64,000 bases of DNA from Bacteroidota bacterium (GTDB lineage: Bacteria; Bacteroidota; Bacteroidia; Chitinophagales; Chitinophagaceae). Within the stretch, counting starts at the first letter, position 1, and each line of letters begins with the position of its first letter. This document shows, piece by piece, positions 46,480-53,543 of the stretch. Location of the stretch: positions 124,001 to 188,000 of the forward strand of contig JAFDYF010000068.1 of assembly GCA_018267575.1 (NCBI GenBank), written 5' to 3'. The notes beneath the pieces are model-generated. The model did not search any database. It had not been told where the DNA came from and worked only from the letters and a program-made list of their open reading frames with translations. A program made the translations under genes and the position numbers.

Positions 46480-46926
46480 ATGAGTAGTTTCCGACAGATT
46501 TATTATCAAATCATATTCGGCACGAAATATCGCAAGCCGACAATCAACTTAGAGCATGAAGAAGAGTTGTATAAATATATCTGGGGGATTCTCGAAAACA
46601 AAAACTGCAAACTCTATCGCATCAATGGAGTCGAAGACCATATCCATATTATGTGCGACCTTCACCCTTCCATAAGTCTAAGCCGTTTGGTGCAGGACAT
46701 AAAGGTAGCTACCAGCCTCTGGATGAAAGAATGTGGAAAATTCCCTTTGTTTGAAGGTTGGCAAATTGGATATGGTGCATTCACATATTCCATCAGAGAG
46801 AAGGACATGATCATAAACTATATCAAAAAGCAAAAAGAACATCATAAGAAAGAGGACTTCGTGGAGGAATACAAACGATTACTAATCGAGAACGGGATTG
46901 AGTTTGATGAGGAGTATTTGTTTTAG
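46480..46926 (+). CDS. IS200/IS605-like Y1 transposase, probable RAYT
   Basis: 148 residues from the Met of MSSFRQIYYQIIFG; a longer frame would start in repeat sequence. HUH motif His54-Ile-His56 in VEDHIHIMCDL, with the nucleophile Tyr114 in MIINYIKKQKEHH, give a complete single-strand Y1 site. It has no TnpB partner and is flanked by REP-like hairpin units (46.2-46.4 and 46.9-47.0 kb), the pattern of REP-associated tyrosine transposases. It is the only plus-strand gene inside the 20-kb hydrogenase island and sits exactly between the two modules. Confidence 0.85.
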   Translation: MSSFRQIYYQIIFGTKYRKPTINLEHEEELYKYIWGILENKNCKLYRINGVEDHIHIMCDLHPSISLSRLVQDIKVATSLWMKECGKFPLFEGWQIGYGAFTYSIREKDMIINYIKKQKEHHKKEDFVEEYKRLLIENGIEFDEEYLF

Positions 46927-46937
46927 GCTACGCATAG

Positions 46938-47043
46938 TCAAGCCCTGCGGGCTTGGGTGGCGTATAGGTCATGTTACGGGTTGCAGCTACCTACCTAGAA
47001 CTGCGTTCTAGGTTACTCAAAGTCAAGCCCTGCGGGCTTGGGG
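46938..47043. repeat. REP-like hairpins right of the transposase
   Basis: Three hairpins: CAAGCCCTGCGGGCTTG near 46939, ACCTAGAACTGCGTTCTAGG near 46993, and CAAGCCCTGCGGGCTTG near 47023. The last two form a unit with the same order and spacing as the hypE-NHL repeats (GGTTACT spacer included), but with different, compensating stem bases. Likely substrates of the adjacent RAYT. Confidence 0.75.
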
Positions 47044-47056
47044 GAAATGATATTGT

Positions 47057-47620
47057 TTACTGAGGAGTTTTTTTAGCAATGATATCCCTCACAATGGTGG
47101 CACTTTCATAGTCTTCTTTTTCCAAGAGTTTGGAAAGCATATCGTATAGCTCATTCAGGCTGTACTGCTCTAATTGTCCTCTCTTATCGGAAAATATTTT
47201 TCCCTCTCCGGAGTCAGCAACGGCCATTGCTTCCAATAATGCTTCATCGATATAGATGGGGCATTGCTTACGGGTAGCCAATGCAATGGCGTCAGAAGTG
47301 CGGCTGTCAATTTCAATCAGTTCCTGCTGAGCATCTTTAATTACAATCACCGATACAAATGTGCCATTCTGTACCTCGGAAATTTTTACATACTCCAAAT
47401 TGGCTTTAAGGGAATTCAAGGTATTCAAAAAAAGGTCGTGGGTCAGTGGCCGCAATGGCTGCATCTGTTCCAAAGCCACGGCAATGGCCTGAGCCTCCTG
47501 CAGCCCAATGATGATGGGTAATTTCTTGGTGCCACTTAGATCCTGGAGCACAATCACAAAATTGCCCTGACTGGTAGTGCTGGCATTCAATGCGCTAATA
47601 TTTAGTTCTACATCTTTCAT
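47057..47620 (-). CDS. bifunctional nuclease (DUF151) domain protein with UVR motif
   Basis: 187 residues. The BFN/DUF151 domain spans about 1-135 (LPIIIGLQEAQAIAVALE, RPLTHDLFLNTL, EIDSRTSDAIALATR, PIYIDEALLE). The C-terminal stretch LSKLLEKEDYESATIVRD is a UvrB/UvrC-type (UVR) motif. Some BFN proteins have RNase/DNase activity, but the cellular role is unclear. It lies 143 bp after the TPR gene across a GTGCGACGC repeat, so it is likely not part of the hydrogenase operon. Confidence 0.85.
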   Translation of the reverse strand: MKDVELNISALNASTTSQGNFVIVLQDLSGTKKLPIIIGLQEAQAIAVALEQMQPLRPLTHDLFLNTLNSLKANLEYVKISEVQNGTFVSVIVIKDAQQELIEIDSRTSDAIALATRKQCPIYIDEALLEAMAVADSGEGKIFSDKRGQLEQYSLNELYDMLSKLLEKEDYESATIVRDIIAKKTPQ

Positions 47621-47644
47621 TTTATGATGTCGACTGGCAATTGC

Positions 47645-47720
47645 TCAATAGAATTATTAAAGTACAAGAGTGCGACGCCACAAAAGTAAAATAGTAGCAA
47701 TGAAGCTGGTCACATAATAA
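47645..47720 (+). repeat. dispersed intergenic repeat, GTGCGACGC core (copy 4)
   Basis: AGTACAAGAGTGCGACGCCA near 47661-47680, preceded by TCAATAGAATTATTA and followed by AAATAGTAGCAATG and CACATAATAA. It is closest to copy 1 and is in the spacer between the nuclease-domain and TPR genes. Confidence 0.75.
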
Positions 47721-47763
47721 TTTCTATTTTTCAATCTCCAAATCTTTCGGTTCTTTAATCATT

Positions 47764-49317
47764 TTACTTTTTCAACGCTTCGACAGTCCATTCCTTTTCC
47801 ATTTTTTTCAACAAACGCAGATGCTCTTCGGTTTCGGAAATCAATTGAGGGTCCTTTGTGAGTGTCTTTATTTCATTTGCTTTTGCAACCATATCATTAA
47901 ACCTGGTTGTGTTGAAACCATCATCGGGATTGCCCACTTTCCAACTGGCTTCCAAATAATTCAGCAGGGTAAGCGCACGCTCAGTTGGATAAGTAGATGC
48001 CGGACGAACGGACAAAGCCTCTTCGTAATAGTTGAGCGCCTTTTCAAAATTATCAGTTCGCTTGCCCTGTGGGTACTTCGTATAAGCATTGGCGAAATTA
48101 TTGCAGATCATACCAAACTCATAGGGAAAATCGACCTTGTTGTAATAATCCAATGCTTCATGAAACGAGGTGGCAGACAAAGCTGCCCAAATACTGCGCT
48201 TTTTATTTTCATCGGGAAGCTCCGCATAAATGACACCCAACTGATGATGGATATCCGCAAACACTTCCGGGGCATCTTCCTTTTTAAACACATGAAGGGC
48301 TTCGTGGTAAGCTTCCAATGCACTGCGGTAAAATTGTGGCTTGCCACTTTGCGCCCAATCGTACAACAACCTTCCACGTACAAGTTGCGCCTGTGCAACC
48401 AGTTCCTGCTGACCTTCGTCTTTAAAATAGGTAAGCGCTTTGCTGATATAACCCAGCGATTCCGAATAACTGTTATTGTAATTTGCAATGGTTGCCGCAT
48501 CTACCCACAACAAGCCTGCGATGGTTTTATGGCCTTGCTTATCGAAAAATTGCAGAGTTTCCCACAATCGGTTTTTCAATGAGGTCAATTGCTCTCCATC
48601 ATAAGGAAAACTAATCTCTTTCATGGAAGCTTGGCACCAAGCTTTCTCCAAAGAAAATTTTGGGTAATCATCCAGCGCAGTCATATCTTGCTTATCCAAT
48701 AAGCTCAATGCCTTTTTGCTTTCACCCTTATCGATCAAAAAGTTTGCATAATATTTTAAAGTGAAAGCCTTATAAGATGGCTCAAATGCCAATGACAAGG
48801 CATCCTGATAATGAGCATCGATGGCATCTGCATTTAGTTCCTGACTATAATGTCCATAATTGAGTGCAATGGCCACATTGTGATTGAATGCGTAGTTCTC
48901 GAAAGGGTGAATGAAGTTTGTCCTTGACAACAAGTTCTCCAAAAATGTATCGCATTCTTTTCCATTTATAATCGCTTGTATCAAATCGAAGACATAGAGC
49001 ATTGCTGGGAAGCCTGTAAAATATTGTGGAAATTTTTCTTCGTTGCCCAACATACCGAAGACAGTACCCAAAAAATAATTTTTGGTAAATGGAATTTCCG
49101 AAGGAAAAATAAAAGCCGGCCGCTTATCGAGCCAATCCGGGATAACATGAATGCGTTGCTCATGCAGATAGATGGCATTTGAAATATCAGGCCGCAGTGT
49201 TTCTGTATACTGAATTTCCACCAGCTCATTGAGCCGATCGATGGATTCCACATATTCATGAATCGCCGGGGAATCCAAAGAATCCTGATAAAAGACATAT
49301 AATAACTTCTCGCTCAT
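47764..49317 (-). CDS. TPR protein of the hydrogenase cluster
   Basis: 517 residues, cytosolic (no signal). An N-terminal region of about 180 residues is not TPR-like and contains the motif FPSEIPFTKNYFLGTVFGML. After it come several TPR units, for example YQDALSLAFEPSYKAFTLKYY, ALEAYHEALHVFKKEDAPEV and ALNYYEEALSVRPASTYPTE. It starts 2 bp after the stop of the 120-aa gene, so it is translationally coupled and in the hup operon. TPR proteins are seen in other group 1h/2a hydrogenase clusters as I recall; an assembly or membrane-tethering role is inference. Confidence 0.8.
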   Translation of the reverse strand: MSEKLLYVFYQDSLDSPAIHEYVESIDRLNELVEIQYTETLRPDISNAIYLHEQRIHVIPDWLDKRPAFIFPSEIPFTKNYFLGTVFGMLGNEEKFPQYFTGFPAMLYVFDLIQAIINGKECDTFLENLLSRTNFIHPFENYAFNHNVAIALNYGHYSQELNADAIDAHYQDALSLAFEPSYKAFTLKYYANFLIDKGESKKALSLLDKQDMTALDDYPKFSLEKAWCQASMKEISFPYDGEQLTSLKNRLWETLQFFDKQGHKTIAGLLWVDAATIANYNNSYSESLGYISKALTYFKDEGQQELVAQAQLVRGRLLYDWAQSGKPQFYRSALEAYHEALHVFKKEDAPEVFADIHHQLGVIYAELPDENKKRSIWAALSATSFHEALDYYNKVDFPYEFGMICNNFANAYTKYPQGKRTDNFEKALNYYEEALSVRPASTYPTERALTLLNYLEASWKVGNPDDGFNTTRFNDMVAKANEIKTLTKDPQLISETEEHLRLLKKMEKEWTVEALKK

Positions 49318-49319
49318 AT

Positions 49320-49682
49320 TTACAATTTTACTTTTAAAATCCTCAATGCTGTTTCCATTTCAAATTCCAGGTCGCGGTTGGTTTCATCAATGCCTTCATC
49401 CAAAATCAACTCTTGCAGGGAAACCGATTTATCACCCTGTGCATTTTTGCTTTTCAGCATTTGTTGCTTTGCCTTATGAATTTTTTTAAAAAATTCTTCC
49501 GTGGTCGGTGCCATCATAAATACCCGGTCTTGTGGATAATAAATCGTAAGCAGGATGGTGTCAGCGCCAAAAAGTTTTTCGGCAATATTTTTTTTGATGC
49601 ACAAATGGGATGATTCCAAGTAAATATCGCTGTTGGAGATGAATGGCTTTTTTCCGGGTATGGTTTCTTTTGGGAGTAGCAT
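49320..49682 (-). CDS. 120-aa hydrogenase-linked hypothetical protein
   Basis: 120 residues from the ATG of MLLPKETIPGKKPF; a TTG seven codons upstream is a weaker start. Soluble. The N-terminal half is strand-rich (IYLESSHLCIKKNIAEKLFGADTILLTIYY), and the C-terminal half is charged and helical. Not recognised. Mycobacterial Huc has a small scaffold subunit, HucM; I see no sequence evidence that this is its counterpart, though position beside hupSL makes it a candidate to test. Directly coupled to the TPR gene. Confidence 0.7.
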   Translation of the reverse strand: MLLPKETIPGKKPFISNSDIYLESSHLCIKKNIAEKLFGADTILLTIYYPQDRVFMMAPTTEEFFKKIHKAKQQMLKSKNAQGDKSVSLQELILDEGIDETNRDLEFEMETALRILKVKL

Positions 49683-49721
49683 ATCTTTTTTTGTTTCACA
49701 CAAAGAGCGCTAAGAATTTAC

Positions 49722-49824
49722 AAGTGAATGGTGAATAGTGAAATCCTCAATTTTTGCTTGGATACTATTGAATAAAGAAACTATCAACATCATTATTCAC
49801 CATTGCCTATTCACTATTCACTTT
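49722..49824. repeat. long-range inverted repeat in the protease/120-aa gene spacer
   Basis: AAGTGAATGGTGAATAGTGAA at one side is complemented by TTCACCATTG and TTCACTATTCACTT at the other, about 60 bp apart. This fills the 159-bp spacer between the maturation protease gene and the 120-aa gene, and resembles the hairpin at 5.5 kb. It could slow transcription between the two genes or be a dispersed palindrome family. Confidence 0.5.
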
Positions 49825-49841
49825 CTTTAGCATTTCAGTCA

Positions 49842-50324
49842 TTATAAATCTTTCAAAATCTTCTCGATCAATCGGTCGCCAGCAGATTTGACGGTTTCGC
49901 TGAGTTGTATTTCCAATTTGATTTCAGAAATGGCAATCAGGTACACATCAATCGCATCTTCCGGAAACTCATCTCTCATCATTTTTTTGGCATAGCTCAA
50001 TGCCTGATCCCATTTCATACCGTGCAAAAAAAGCATGGGGTCATTTTGAATCTGGGCATGTATTTCCGAAGCAGGCAAATGGAACAATGTGCCATCCGGC
50101 TCGCCCGAATTGATTACCCCATCTACAATAATGATGCGTTGATGGCCTTTCAACTTGAACAAGGTCTCAAAAGCCGAAGTGCCCATATCAAACACACTGA
50201 TATCTTCCCGATGGGATAATTTTTTTTGCAACTCATTCACCACATATACGCCAATCGCATCATCGCTTCGCACAGGATTCCCAAAACCAAGAATCGCCGT
50301 TTTTATACCAACCATTGTTTCCAT
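49842..50324 (-). CDS. hupW: hydrogenase maturation protease (HupW/HyaD family)
   Basis: 160 residues. It cleaves the C-terminal tail of the large subunit after Ni insertion. Family motifs: ILGFGNPVRSDDAIGVYVV at the N-terminus (acidic Ni ligand in SDDAIG), the second acid in IIVDGVINSGEPDGT, and the His ligand in FLHGMKWDQAL. It is 121 bp after hupL1 across an intrinsic-terminator-like hairpin. It is the only such protease seen for two large subunits with nearly identical cleavage regions. Start could be three codons further in. Confidence 0.92.
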   Translation of the reverse strand: METMVGIKTAILGFGNPVRSDDAIGVYVVNELQKKLSHREDISVFDMGTSAFETLFKLKGHQRIIIVDGVINSGEPDGTLFHLPASEIHAQIQNDPMLFLHGMKWDQALSYAKKMMRDEFPEDAIDVYLIAISEIKLEIQLSETVKSAGDRLIEKILKDL

Positions 50325-50395
50325 CTTACAATTTAGTTTTTTTCAAGCATTTAGCGAATGGTCAATTATCCCTAGATCTTTCATCAGAAAAGAAA

Positions 50396-50419
50396 ACCCG
50401 TTAATTCAAATTAACGGGT
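50396..50419 (-). terminator. intrinsic terminator or attenuator after hupL1
   Basis: An 11-bp stem, ACCCGTTAATT / AATTAACGGGT, with a 2-nt loop (effectively 4). On the minus strand it is followed by TTTTCTTTTC. It begins 26 bp after the hupL1 stop and precedes the protease gene. It should reduce readthrough from the structural genes into the accessory genes. Confidence 0.75.
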
Positions 50420-50445
50420 GTATCTTTTATTGCTTGCTACTAATG

Positions 50446-52035
50446 TTATAATTTGAATCTGACCAATTCCTTTCCTGATTTGTTGTCATGTGCATGTACC
50501 GTGCAAACCAGACAGCTATCAAATGAACGAGCCACCAGACCTACTTCCACCGGGTCGTTTTCATCCTCTATTTCCAAACCAGTCAATGCAGCTTCAATGG
50601 CACCGGGATTATCGTTCTCATCTTTTGGCCCTACATTCCAGGTGGTCGGCGCAATAATCTGATAGTTTTTAATCACACCATCCTGAATATCGATCCAATG
50701 TGCCAAAGCCCCACGAGCCGCTTCTGTAGCACCAAAACCACGACCATCCCGTTCAACGGGTTTGATATAAAACTCATCATCGAGTCTGATTTGGCTTAAC
50801 CAATCGTTCAGGTTCATATACAAACGGGTCATTTCATGCAAACGAGCGAGACAACGAACAAATACACTGGGGCCCATCTTCTTCATGATATCCGCAAACA
50901 AAGGATCTTGAATCTGATGTGGGAGATTGGCCGGGTTGGCATTCATAATCACTCTCGCCAATGGACCTGCTTCAACAGCCTGGTTCATAAAACGGGGTGC
51001 CTTGGCCCAACTGTATTTGTCTGCAAAATTCGTGTTCTCCAAAATAGAAGACTTGAGCGGTACCGGAGCTACTTCATCAAAAGGATTTGCAGCCGGCGCA
51101 TTTTGGTACCAACTGTGCTTTACATGCTCCATAATTTGGTATGGATCGTAAGCATGATAATCTTTCCCATCAAAAAATCCACTGGCCTGTATCAGCGCCT
51201 GATTACGACCTTCGATGGTAGGATTGTTGTATCTGTCTTTATGCAAGTAGGTGCCACTGGCAATATATTTACCAAGACCCTGGCCCATTTTGTCCAAACC
51301 GAATTCAATGCCTGCCCTCAAGTACAAACCCAAATCACTGTTTTTATGGCTTTCGTTTTCATTCAGCCAAACCATCATGTCATCCCAACTCTTGATTTGC
51401 ATATAACGTTCTATGGAACATCCCAACCACATCGGTTCCAACCAATCGTTTTTAAATTGATTTAGAATCGCATGCGAACGAGTGATGTCCTTCAAAGTTG
51501 GAGCGCACATGACACCGCCGGGAACCATATAACTACTATGTGGCCATTGCCCACCAAAGATGGCGTAAATTTCAACAGGTCTTCCGCTAGCAGTTAACCC
51601 TTGTTGAAAAGAAGTACCCACATAGGCTGACCACCGTTTTGCCACTTCGGCATAAAGCGGTTTGTTGGCAAATTTTTTATTGGCCAAATCCGTTGCAAAA
51701 ATTGCATAGAACCAACGGGGCACACTTTGCAAACTTTCACTTCCTTGACCAATGGCCCTCAACAAAAGCGCATTGGGACTAAGTTGTGTTTTCCAAGCGG
51801 TATCCAATGCAGAGGATGCACAATACAAATGCGAGCCGCCACAAATTCCGCAGGCACGTGGCGTAACAATCAAACCAGCTTGTGGATCTTTTCCCCGCAA
51901 AATAATTTCAAAACCACGGAACATGGAAGCCTGTGTGTTGGCGCGGGTAACCACTCCATTTTCCATAAAAACATTTACATCGAGATCGCCTTCTACACGA
52001 CCAACGGGTGATATATTTAATTCTTTGGTTGCCAT
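50446..52035 (-). CDS. hupL: [NiFe]-hydrogenase large subunit, group 2a-like (copy 1)
   Basis: 529 residues, the same length as the other copy. NiFe ligands are intact: L1 GRVEGDLDVNV, L2 RACGICGGSH with Cys62 and Cys65, and L4 FDSCLVCTVH with Cys508, Cys511 and His514, then a 15-residue removable tail (AHDNKSGKELVRFKL). Group 2a (HupL/HucL) wording. It is 44 bp after hupS1 and so forms the compact hupSL pair; the protease gene follows. Differences from copy 2 are scattered and leave all motifs untouched, arguing that both are active enzymes. Confidence 0.95.
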   Translation of the reverse strand: MATKELNISPVGRVEGDLDVNVFMENGVVTRANTQASMFRGFEIILRGKDPQAGLIVTPRACGICGGSHLYCASSALDTAWKTQLSPNALLLRAIGQGSESLQSVPRWFYAIFATDLANKKFANKPLYAEVAKRWSAYVGTSFQQGLTASGRPVEIYAIFGGQWPHSSYMVPGGVMCAPTLKDITRSHAILNQFKNDWLEPMWLGCSIERYMQIKSWDDMMVWLNENESHKNSDLGLYLRAGIEFGLDKMGQGLGKYIASGTYLHKDRYNNPTIEGRNQALIQASGFFDGKDYHAYDPYQIMEHVKHSWYQNAPAANPFDEVAPVPLKSSILENTNFADKYSWAKAPRFMNQAVEAGPLARVIMNANPANLPHQIQDPLFADIMKKMGPSVFVRCLARLHEMTRLYMNLNDWLSQIRLDDEFYIKPVERDGRGFGATEAARGALAHWIDIQDGVIKNYQIIAPTTWNVGPKDENDNPGAIEAALTGLEIEDENDPVEVGLVARSFDSCLVCTVHAHDNKSGKELVRFKL

Positions 52036-52079
52036 TTTATCAAGATTATATTTTATGAATGATGTGTTTTGACCAAACG

Positions 52080-53039
52080 CTATTTGGTTGTTTCAAACAT
52101 TTTTGCCGGAGAGCCGATTACTTTGCTCACCCCAGCTTTGAAATAATAACCCAAACGGGAATGCCCATCTGGAATTTCTTTTGGAAGGAAACCGAGATAT
52201 TTCATGGTTTTGAAAACACTTCCTTTTGCTAGGTCATGATGGGGGAAACCAGGCTCGGTGCAACCCAGACAGGGATGGTTCGCCCTAGTTTTTGAAGAAT
52301 GACGGTTCCATAAAATACGGTTGCAACTCGCATGGGTCATTGGCCCACGGCAACCCACTTCATAAAACAAGCAACCACCACGTTGTCCGAAATGTCCATC
52401 CACTTTTTCATCGAATGCCCTTGCATTGGTGCAACCTGTTTGTACAAAATCGCTAAAGAAAGTAGTGGGGCGATGGAACGCATCCACTTGCACATCCCCG
52501 ATACGACCGGTAGCAATCGCCACTAAAATTTGTGTAACCCAATCTGGATGCGCTGGACAGCCCGGTATATTAATTACAGGAAGCCCACCCTTGGAAACAT
52601 AATTCGCTCCCAAAAAACCGCCCTTTTGTTTTTTCAAAAATTGAAGACCCGTGCTTTCACTTGGATTTGGGGGAACTGCAGGAATACCGCCCCAAGTAGC
52701 ACAGTCGCCGATGGCCACTACGTAGGAAGCCACTTTGGACAACTCGCTTACCCAATCCTTCATGGGGCGTTCGCAAAAATTGTTCATCGTGCCACTGCCA
52801 TCAGGACCTTGAATGATAGATCCTTCGAAAACGAGAATGTCCAATGGAATTTTTCCGGCGATACAGTCTTTCATTAAATCGGAAACCTGATGCCCGAGCT
52901 CAAGACCTGAAGTAGGATGCCAGAGAATATTGATACCGAAATCTACCACCAACTCTACTACGGTTGGTTCTTCGGCGTTTAAGAAAGACATGGTGTTGCC
53001 GCTACAGGCACCCCCTTGTAACCATAGTACGTTGGCCAT
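52080..53039 (-). CDS. hupS: [NiFe]-hydrogenase small subunit, group 2a-like (copy 1)
   Basis: 319 residues, no Tat signal or membrane tail. Cluster residues are at the same positions as in copy 2: a lone Cys12 in GGACSGNT, Cys113, Cys161, Cys203, Cys223, Cys230, Cys239, Cys257, Cys260. The N-terminal half closely matches cyanobacterial HupS as I recall it (NVLWLQGGACSGNTMSFLNA). The C-terminal extension (SKVIGSPAKMFETTK) is absent from copy 2. Two TTAGAAA-type palindromes lie 18-73 bp upstream of its ATG, so this pair has its own regulated promoter. Confidence 0.95.
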   Translation of the reverse strand: MANVLWLQGGACSGNTMSFLNAEEPTVVELVVDFGINILWHPTSGLELGHQVSDLMKDCIAGKIPLDILVFEGSIIQGPDGSGTMNNFCERPMKDWVSELSKVASYVVAIGDCATWGGIPAVPPNPSESTGLQFLKKQKGGFLGANYVSKGGLPVINIPGCPAHPDWVTQILVAIATGRIGDVQVDAFHRPTTFFSDFVQTGCTNARAFDEKVDGHFGQRGGCLFYEVGCRGPMTHASCNRILWNRHSSKTRANHPCLGCTEPGFPHHDLAKGSVFKTMKYLGFLPKEIPDGHSRLGYYFKAGVSKVIGSPAKMFETTK

Positions 53040-53057
53040 AACAATCGTTGGTTTAGT

Positions 53058-53075
53058 TTAGAAAATATTTTCTAA
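53058..53075. promoter_or_regulatory. putative TetR operator 1 upstream of hupS1
   Basis: TTAGAAAATATTTTCTAA, a perfect 18-bp palindrome, 18 bp upstream of the hupS1 start and preceded on the minus strand by CCCTAAC. Position close to the start codon suits a repressor. Confidence 0.72.
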
Positions 53076-53094
53076 GTTAGGGTATTTTTTAGAA

Positions 53095-53112
53095 TTAGAA
53101 ATTATTTTCTAT
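53095..53112. promoter_or_regulatory. putative TetR operator 2 upstream of hupS1
   Basis: TTAGAAATTATTTTCTAT, differing at two positions from operator 1, with a start-to-start distance of 37 bp. It equals the hypA-upstream site except for the last base. Two sites between the 119-aa gene and hupS1 suggest cooperative binding over the promoter. Confidence 0.68.
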
Positions 53113-53159
53113 TTTTTTTCAAAAAATTTTGTCACCCTGAGATGGAATTAAGAATGCTG

Positions 53160-53519
53160 TCAGTTGAAACAGATTTGCAGGTCTTGGATGGAAACTTGAA
53201 GCGGACCACGCCGGTCTTTAGCGGCTTCTTTGCGGATAAAAAAGGCTGCTGTTTTCGCTTTTTGTTCACTAAAACACTGTGTGATATTGCGGATGATAAA
53301 TTGTAAGGGGTTATTAAATTGGGCAAAAACCAGGGAGACTTCCCATGTCCCTCTTCGAAAAATCACCCAATCGATTACGGCCGCATCCCTTAGCCAAGAG
53401 CCATTTTCCATAAAATGCAGGTCTTGGGGTAATGCTATTTTTCCGGCTTGTTGTTCGTTTTCCAACAAAACACGCATGGCTGATAAAACAGAAGTGCTGA
53501 TGATTGCCTGGCGGCCCAT
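53160..53519 (-). CDS. 119-aa conserved hydrogenase-linked protein (module A)
   Basis: 119 residues, soluble, no known family to me. Paralogue of the 117-aa protein at 45.8 kb: shared WLxDAAVI-like and WEVxLVFA stretches, FIIRNITQCFSEQKAKT, KEAAKDRRGPLQVSIQDL and the terminal CFN. It lies 24 bp after its tetR and 120 bp before hupS1, the reverse gene order of module B, where the small gene comes first. Conservation of the pair through duplication suggests a real link to the regulator or the hydrogenase. Confidence 0.75.
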   Translation of the reverse strand: MGRQAIISTSVLSAMRVLLENEQQAGKIALPQDLHFMENGSWLRDAAVIDWVIFRRGTWEVSLVFAQFNNPLQFIIRNITQCFSEQKAKTAAFFIRKEAAKDRRGPLQVSIQDLQICFN

Positions 53520-53543
53520 GGCTGGGGATTGTGGTAATTAAAC

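Noticed and set aside
47057..47620. Bifunctional-nuclease gene as part of the hydrogenase system
   Set aside because: It is a common Bacteroidota housekeeping gene, separated from the TPR gene by 143 bp with a dispersed repeat; no evidence ties it to hydrogenase beyond strand.
42379..53039. Assignment of the hydrogenases to group 1h (actinobacterial type)
   Set aside because: The small subunits (about 310-320 residues, GGACSGNT start) and large subunits (529 residues, RxCGICGGSH and DSCLVCTVHAHD) match the cyanobacterial HupSL / Huc pattern of group 2a better than the longer group 1h proteins.
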